Assembly (NCBI GenBank): GCA_937951485.1 | Contig: CALEDJ010000044.1 | Coordinates: 1-9,113 of the forward strand | Length of the DNA: 9,113 bases | Direction of reading: 5' to 3' | From: an uncultured bacterium | GTDB taxonomy: Bacteria; Hydrogenedentota; Hydrogenedentia; Hydrogenedentales; CAILVY01 | Part shown: positions 4,957 through 9,113 of the stretch, in pieces | Layout of the letters: every line of letters begins with the position of its first letter | Numbering within the stretch: the first letter of the stretch is position 1 | Program-made: the position numbers and the translations under genes | Notes under the pieces: model-generated | Databases searched by the model: none | What the model saw: only the letters and a program-made list of their open reading frames with translations | What the model was told of the DNA's origin: nothing

Positions 4957-7900
4957 ATGGATACGACAAAAACAACCGAAAAGCGGCCGCGCTGGCGGCG
5001 ATGGGCAGTCGTGGCACTGGCGGTGGTGGTGCTGGTGGCCGGCGGCTGGCAGGGCGTGAAATGGATCGTCCGGGTGGATCGCTACCTGCCGATGATCACC
5101 GGGCTGGTGGAACGATACACAGGCTTGCCGGCGACGGTGGGCGGCGCAACGCTGCGGCTTTTGCCGTCGCCCCGCCTGACGGCGCGGGACATCGCAGTGG
5201 GCGCGGGCGATTTCCAGGCGACGGCGGCGCGGGCGGACGTGCAGGTGGATGTCTTCGGCCTGTTGCGGCGGCGGGTGGATGTGACCGGGGTGCAGTTGCG
5301 GGACGTGACGGTCACGCTGCCGGACAGCAACGACGCACTGCTGGAACGCATCAACGCGGTGCGCGAACACTTTGCCGGAAAAACCGACGGCGAGGACGCC
5401 GAAACGCCGGGACGTGCGTCCAGGGGCGAACGGGATGCGCTGCGTGTTGCGGGCTTCGCCATTCGGGTGGCCGAGGTGCGCGCGCGCGATGTGACGGTGC
5501 GTCGGGGCGACGTGGTGTGGCTGCGCGGCAACGCAATGGCGCGCGATGTTCTCGCGTCACGGATTCCGGCGGCGGTGGAAGCGGCGCTTCCGTTCCTGGG
5601 GGGCGACGCGGCGCTGACCGCGGGGGTGACGACGGACCTTTCGGGGGCATCGCCGCGCATTGACGGCACGGCATCCATCCGACAACTGGATATCGAGGAT
5701 TTGGCGGGGGACCCGCGTATCCCGCACACGCGGATCACGCTCGACGCCAAGGTCCAGGGCGCTGTGACCGAAGAAATCACCGTGGAACTCTCCGGCGATA
5801 TGCGCACGGCGGTTTCGGATGCGTTTTCCGGGCGCATCGGCGCGATGGCCGCGTACCGCGACGGCGTGCTGACGGTGCGCGACGCGCGCCTGGATTCCGC
5901 GGGACTGGAAGCGCTGGCCGAAGCGGAAATCGCGGCGGACGCCATGACGTTCCGCGTGCCCAAGGCCACCGCGTCCGGGGAAGGGTTGCAGGTCCTGCTG
6001 GCGATGATTCCGATGGCAGGCATGCGCCTCGTTCCCCGCTCGGACGCCCGCTTCGCCATCATGGATTTTCATATCGGCGCGCTGCCGTCGGGGACGCTGG
6101 GGGTGCTTTCGGGCGACATCGCGCTGGACGGGATAGACCTCACGCTGGCGGACGGTACTGCGGCGTTTCCCGCCATTGCGGGGCGCATCGGGGTAAAGGA
6201 CAACGCATTTCATATTCAGTCCCTGAAAAGCGAGGGCTTCGAGATTCGCGGCGCGATCAGCCCCGACCTCGACACCTTGACGGCGGCGGTGAAACTTTCG
6301 GGCGAGGCGGAACTCAGCCGCGAGAAACTCGCCATGTTCCTCCCGCTGGACAGCGTGAAGCGTCTGATCGGCGGCGTCACGCTCAAACGTCTCAGCGGTG
6401 TCTTCGGGCCGGGGCGGCCCATGCCGCCGGAGGATTTGGTCGCGGAGGCGACCCTACGAAACGTATCCGCCGCAATCATCCTGCCGGACCGGGCCGCGCC
6501 TTTGGAAATTGAGCAATTGCAGGGCGGGGTCGCGTTTCGCGAGGGCGCGGTGCATCTGGAAGGACTCAAGGCGCAAGGCATCGGCGTCAATGGAAAACTG
6601 CGCCCGGACCTCAAGACCGGCGCGGTGGCGGTGGACCTGTCGGCGGACCTCGATCTCGCCGCAGCGCTGGTGCAGGCCTTTCTGCCGGAGAATATGGTTT
6701 CGGGCGTAGCGGGCACGTTGTCCTGCAAGCGCATCGCCGCGACGATCGTCCCCGGCGAGGGGCTTCCGAAGGATTTGGCCATCGAAGGCGCAGTGCGCGA
6801 TGGGCGCGCGACCGTGCAAACCCCGGCATTCACCGACCGTCTTTCCGGCATTGCCGCCACGTTCACCAGCGATTTGCAGCGCGTCAGGGCGAAAATCAGC
6901 GCAACCTCCGAAACGACGGGCGTGTTGCAGTTTGACGGACAATACGTGCTGGCCGATCAATCGGTGCGCGGGGTCGTGATCGCCGACATCGCGCGCGCCG
7001 CGAAGCCCTTCCTGCCCGAAGGCGCGGCGACGGAATACGGCCTGCCGGTGCTGTCCGTCTATGGCGCCTCCAGTTTCGACGTGGAAGTGCGGCTGCCGCA
7101 GCCCGGCGCGCCGGAGGGATTTGTCCATGCCGTCCGACAGGGTTCGCCCGCGCTCGACGCGCGCGTCAATCTTGCGCTGAAGGATAATGCCATCGCCCCT
7201 GCGACCGTGCAGGCCACAGCGTCCTTCCCGACGGCGGCGCTGGCCAAGGCCCTGCCCGCACAGGTGATCGCGGAGGGCCCGGTGAATGTCGAGGCGTCGG
7301 TGGATTTCCCGGCCCAGTCGTTCCAGGCCGTCGCGGCGCTGAACGATGCGGTGGTGCGCATAGGTGATTACTTGCACAAACGCAAGGGCGTGCCGTTGCA
7401 GGTGCAGGCGCGCGGGGGGGCGCCCCAGAAGCCCTTTGCGCCGCAGTCCGTGCGAATCGGCATCAATGGTGAACAGATTGACGTGGACTTGCGCGGCGAC
7501 GCGCCCCGGATTCCGGAATTGGACCTTAATTTGCAGCCCTTGTCGGCGTTGTTGGTGGAAGGCGCGTCCGCGCGGGGCCGCGTGCGCGGTTCGGTGGACC
7601 TCACCCCGATGACGGTTTCCCTGCAACTGGAAAACGTGGGCTTGACGCTGTCGCCGGAAGTGGCCGTTGACAATGTGACCGGTCTGGTGTCGTACCGTCC
7701 CGATGCGATTCAACTCGACCATGTTCACATCCGGGGCGCGGACAGCGACTGCACCATCAACGCGGTCACACGCGATGGCATGTGGCACGCCACCGTGGAA
7801 GGCCCGAAACTCAACCTGAACGCCGTGGAGGCGATGTACCAGGCGGTGACGACCATGATGGCGGACAAGAACGGCGCCGGAACCGTTTCGCCGCGGCCCC

Positions 7901-9024
7901 GCGATGCGCCCGGCGAAATGACGGTATCCGCGCCCGGCGGCATGCCGGGCAAGGCCCGGGTGCAATTGCAGTCGGTCTATTACCGGCGAGGCCGGATGGA
8001 CGACGTGCGCGCTGACATTGATGTGACGCCCGAAGGCGTCAGAATCAGCAACCTCACGTTCAAACCCTATGCCGGCGATGTGACGGGGCGGGCCGAAATG
8101 ATTTACGGCAAGGACGGCGCGCCCGCCACCATCGTGACGAATCTGAAGTTGAACGCGATGGACTTGCGCTTTCTCGATGATGTCACCTTCGAGCAACCGC
8201 GCGGCATCACCGGTCTGGCAACCGGCGTGGTGGACATGCGTTTCCCCGCCGCCAGCGGCATGCCGCTGTACAGGGGACTTAACGGGACGATAGACATTAC
8301 GGCGGAAAAGGGCGGGTTGGGAAAACTGGGATACGCCACCAAAATCCTCGCCGTGCTGCGCACCACCGAAATCCTGCGGCTGAGCGTTCCCTCGCTGCGC
8401 GATGAAGGGTTGACCTTTCGTTCGGCCAAACTGAAACTCGACATGACCAATGGAACGATAAGGGTGCATGACGTTGCGTTAACCGAAAAGTCTTATGCCC
8501 TGGATGGGGCCGGGCTGGTGAACCTGCCCGGCGAAAGCATGGAGGTGGACCTCGGTTTCAATGTCCTGGAATCCGTCACGGGCATCGTGGACCGTGTGCC
8601 GCTGGTGGGCGACGCTGTGGGGATGCTGCGCGAAGGCATGGGGTTTCGCATCCGTATGAGGGGTTCTCCTTTTGACCCCAACGTTCGGCTGGACGCCGGG
8701 GTCATCCCCATCCGCAAGGATGAACGCCGCGAGGGCGTTGTCGGCACGGTGGTGGACGGCGTCGGCACGGTCGTGGAGGGCGTCACATCCCCCGTAGTGG
8801 GCGGTGTGACCGGCGTGGTCGGCGGCGTCGTAGGCGGGGTCGTGGGTGGCGTGCGGGGCGTGCTTGGTCGCGACCGCCGCGGCGGAAATGCCGCCGAGAA
8901 AGCCCCCGCAGAAGGGGAAGCACCGCCCGAGGGAGTGGAAGAAACGCCCGATGAATCCGTCTTGGAGGAAGAACCCGCGCCGACACCGCCCGCAGAATCC
9001 GAGCCCGCGCCTGAATCGCCATAA
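4957..9024 (+). CDS. AsmA-like envelope protein (YhdP/TamB-type) with glycine-zipper and acidic tail
   Basis: This gene encodes 1355 residues. After a basic N-terminus, one transmembrane helix (about 16-32) anchors the protein in the inner membrane. Next comes an AsmA-type start (residues 56-82, with the LRLLPSPRLTARDIAVG block) and then a very long region of alternating strand-like segments to about residue 960, the sort that builds the beta-groove of bridge-like lipid transfer proteins. A Pro/Gly linker (about 968-1000) precedes an AsmA-like C-terminal module (about 1005-1247) ending in VDRVPLVGDAVGML and RGSPFDPNVRL. Relatives YhdP, TamB and YdbH move phospholipids between inner and outer membrane; the same role is inferred here. 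Its length is close to YhdP and TamB (about 1260). The unusual part is the tail: a Gly/Val segment (1261-1304) with 4-residue glycine spacing, then an acidic Pro-rich end (1309-1355). The gene ends with tandem stops TAA TAG. The start has no Shine-Dalgarno match; the next ATG would lose the anchor. Confidence 0.9.
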   Translation: MDTTKTTEKRPRWRRWAVVALAVVVLVAGGWQGVKWIVRVDRYLPMITGLVERYTGLPATVGGATLRLLPSPRLTARDIAVGAGDFQATAARADVQVDVFGLLRRRVDVTGVQLRDVTVTLPDSNDALLERINAVREHFAGKTDGEDAETPGRASRGERDALRVAGFAIRVAEVRARDVTVRRGDVVWLRGNAMARDVLASRIPAAVEAALPFLGGDAALTAGVTTDLSGASPRIDGTASIRQLDIEDLAGDPRIPHTRITLDAKVQGAVTEEITVELSGDMRTAVSDAFSGRIGAMAAYRDGVLTVRDARLDSAGLEALAEAEIAADAMTFRVPKATASGEGLQVLLAMIPMAGMRLVPRSDARFAIMDFHIGALPSGTLGVLSGDIALDGIDLTLADGTAAFPAIAGRIGVKDNAFHIQSLKSEGFEIRGAISPDLDTLTAAVKLSGEAELSREKLAMFLPLDSVKRLIGGVTLKRLSGVFGPGRPMPPEDLVAEATLRNVSAAIILPDRAAPLEIEQLQGGVAFREGAVHLEGLKAQGIGVNGKLRPDLKTGAVAVDLSADLDLAAALVQAFLPENMVSGVAGTLSCKRIAATIVPGEGLPKDLAIEGAVRDGRATVQTPAFTDRLSGIAATFTSDLQRVRAKISATSETTGVLQFDGQYVLADQSVRGVVIADIARAAKPFLPEGAATEYGLPVLSVYGASSFDVEVRLPQPGAPEGFVHAVRQGSPALDARVNLALKDNAIAPATVQATASFPTAALAKALPAQVIAEGPVNVEASVDFPAQSFQAVAALNDAVVRIGDYLHKRKGVPLQVQARGGAPQKPFAPQSVRIGINGEQIDVDLRGDAPRIPELDLNLQPLSALLVEGASARGRVRGSVDLTPMTVSLQLENVGLTLSPEVAVDNVTGLVSYRPDAIQLDHVHIRGADSDCTINAVTRDGMWHATVEGPKLNLNAVEAMYQAVTTMMADKNGAGTVSPRPRDAPGEMTVSAPGGMPGKARVQLQSVYYRRGRMDDVRADIDVTPEGVRISNLTFKPYAGDVTGRAEMIYGKDGAPATIVTNLKLNAMDLRFLDDVTFEQPRGITGLATGVVDMRFPAASGMPLYRGLNGTIDITAEKGGLGKLGYATKILAVLRTTEILRLSVPSLRDEGLTFRSAKLKLDMTNGTIRVHDVALTEKSYALDGAGLVNLPGESMEVDLGFNVLESVTGIVDRVPLVGDAVGMLREGMGFRIRMRGSPFDPNVRLDAGVIPIRKDERREGVVGTVVDGVGTVVEGVTSPVVGGVTGVVGGVVGGVVGGVRGVLGRDRRGGNAAEKAPAEGEAPPEGVEETPDESVLEEEPAPTPPAESEPAPESP

Positions 9025-9092
9025 TAGAAATCACGTTACGTTATGGCGGAGTGACCTGCAGCGGGAAATGTTGTGTTCTTTCTACATCCCCC

Positions 9093-9105
9093 GGCGCTTC
9101 GCGCC
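9093..9105. repeat. Short hairpin in a C-rich tract after the AsmA-like gene
   Basis: GGCGC (9093-9097), loop TTC, and GCGCC (9101-9105) form a perfect 5-pair stem with C-runs on both sides (9088-9092 and 9107-9112). There is no T-run after it, so it is a weak terminator candidate at best. The sequence runs off the window, and it may be part of a longer intergenic repeat. Nothing else is visible in 9025-9113. Confidence 0.4.
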
Positions 9106-9113
9106 ACCCCCCT

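Noticed and set aside
4896-5663. Plus-strand frame of 255 codons overlapping the start of the AsmA-like gene
   Set aside because: The product is a low-complexity Gly/Arg-rich run, which is what a shifted frame of GC-rich coding sequence gives.
6454-8469. Open frame of 671 codons on the minus strand inside the AsmA-like gene
   Set aside because: Its translation is rich in His, Arg and Gln with no domain or motif, it lies wholly antisense to a gene with a clear family identity, and it is explained by the high GC content that removes stop codons.
1-9113. Search for a defence island, CRISPR array, toxin-antitoxin pair, prophage or integrated element
   Set aside because: No repeat-spacer pattern, recombinase, nuclease or small two-gene toxin module was seen. 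The tRNA has no duplicated 3' end nearby that would mark an integration site.

Overview
This is a GC-rich bacterial chromosome segment of ordinary, mostly housekeeping character. The N-terminally anchored envelope proteins, the very long AsmA-like protein, the Gfo/Idh/MocA oxidoreductase, the Shine-Dalgarno sites and the CCA-encoding tRNA point to a diderm (Gram-negative type) bacterium. The Gfo/Idh/MocA and intergenic-repeat style recalls lineages such as Planctomycetota or Hydrogenedentota, but that placement is only an impression; no marker gene here settles it.

Layout. The left third is read on the minus strand. From the right these genes are an elongator-type tRNA with CAU anticodon (3149-3224), a membrane-anchored alpha/beta hydrolase (2032-2994), two tandem paralogous small anchored proteins of unknown function (1353-1784 and 765-1250), and a MntP-type manganese exporter cut by the window's left edge (1-509). 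The right two thirds are read on the plus strand: a Gfo/Idh/MocA-family NAD(P)-dependent oxidoreductase (3470-4714) and a 1355-residue AsmA-like envelope protein (4957-9024). The divergence point lies between the tRNA and the oxidoreductase (3225-3469), and each side has its own promoter-like sequence. All gene-free stretches are shorter than 300 bases: 510-764, 1251-1352, 1785-2031, 2995-3148, 3225-3469, 4715-4956 and 9025-9113.

No gene pair overlaps and most genes have their own candidate promoter, so this looks like a run of monocistronic units rather than one pathway. The only likely co-transcribed pair is the two small paralogues (102-base gap). A loose theme is the cell envelope: MntP, the hydrolase, both small proteins and the AsmA-like protein all carry membrane segments.

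I see no defence system, CRISPR array, integrase or transposase. The points most worth a second look are the tandem family of small anchored proteins with a conserved single-cysteine domain, a 122-base palindromic element bounded by 17-base direct repeats (1895-2016), the interleaved glycine-zipper and acidic tail added to the AsmA-like protein, and its probable leaderless start.
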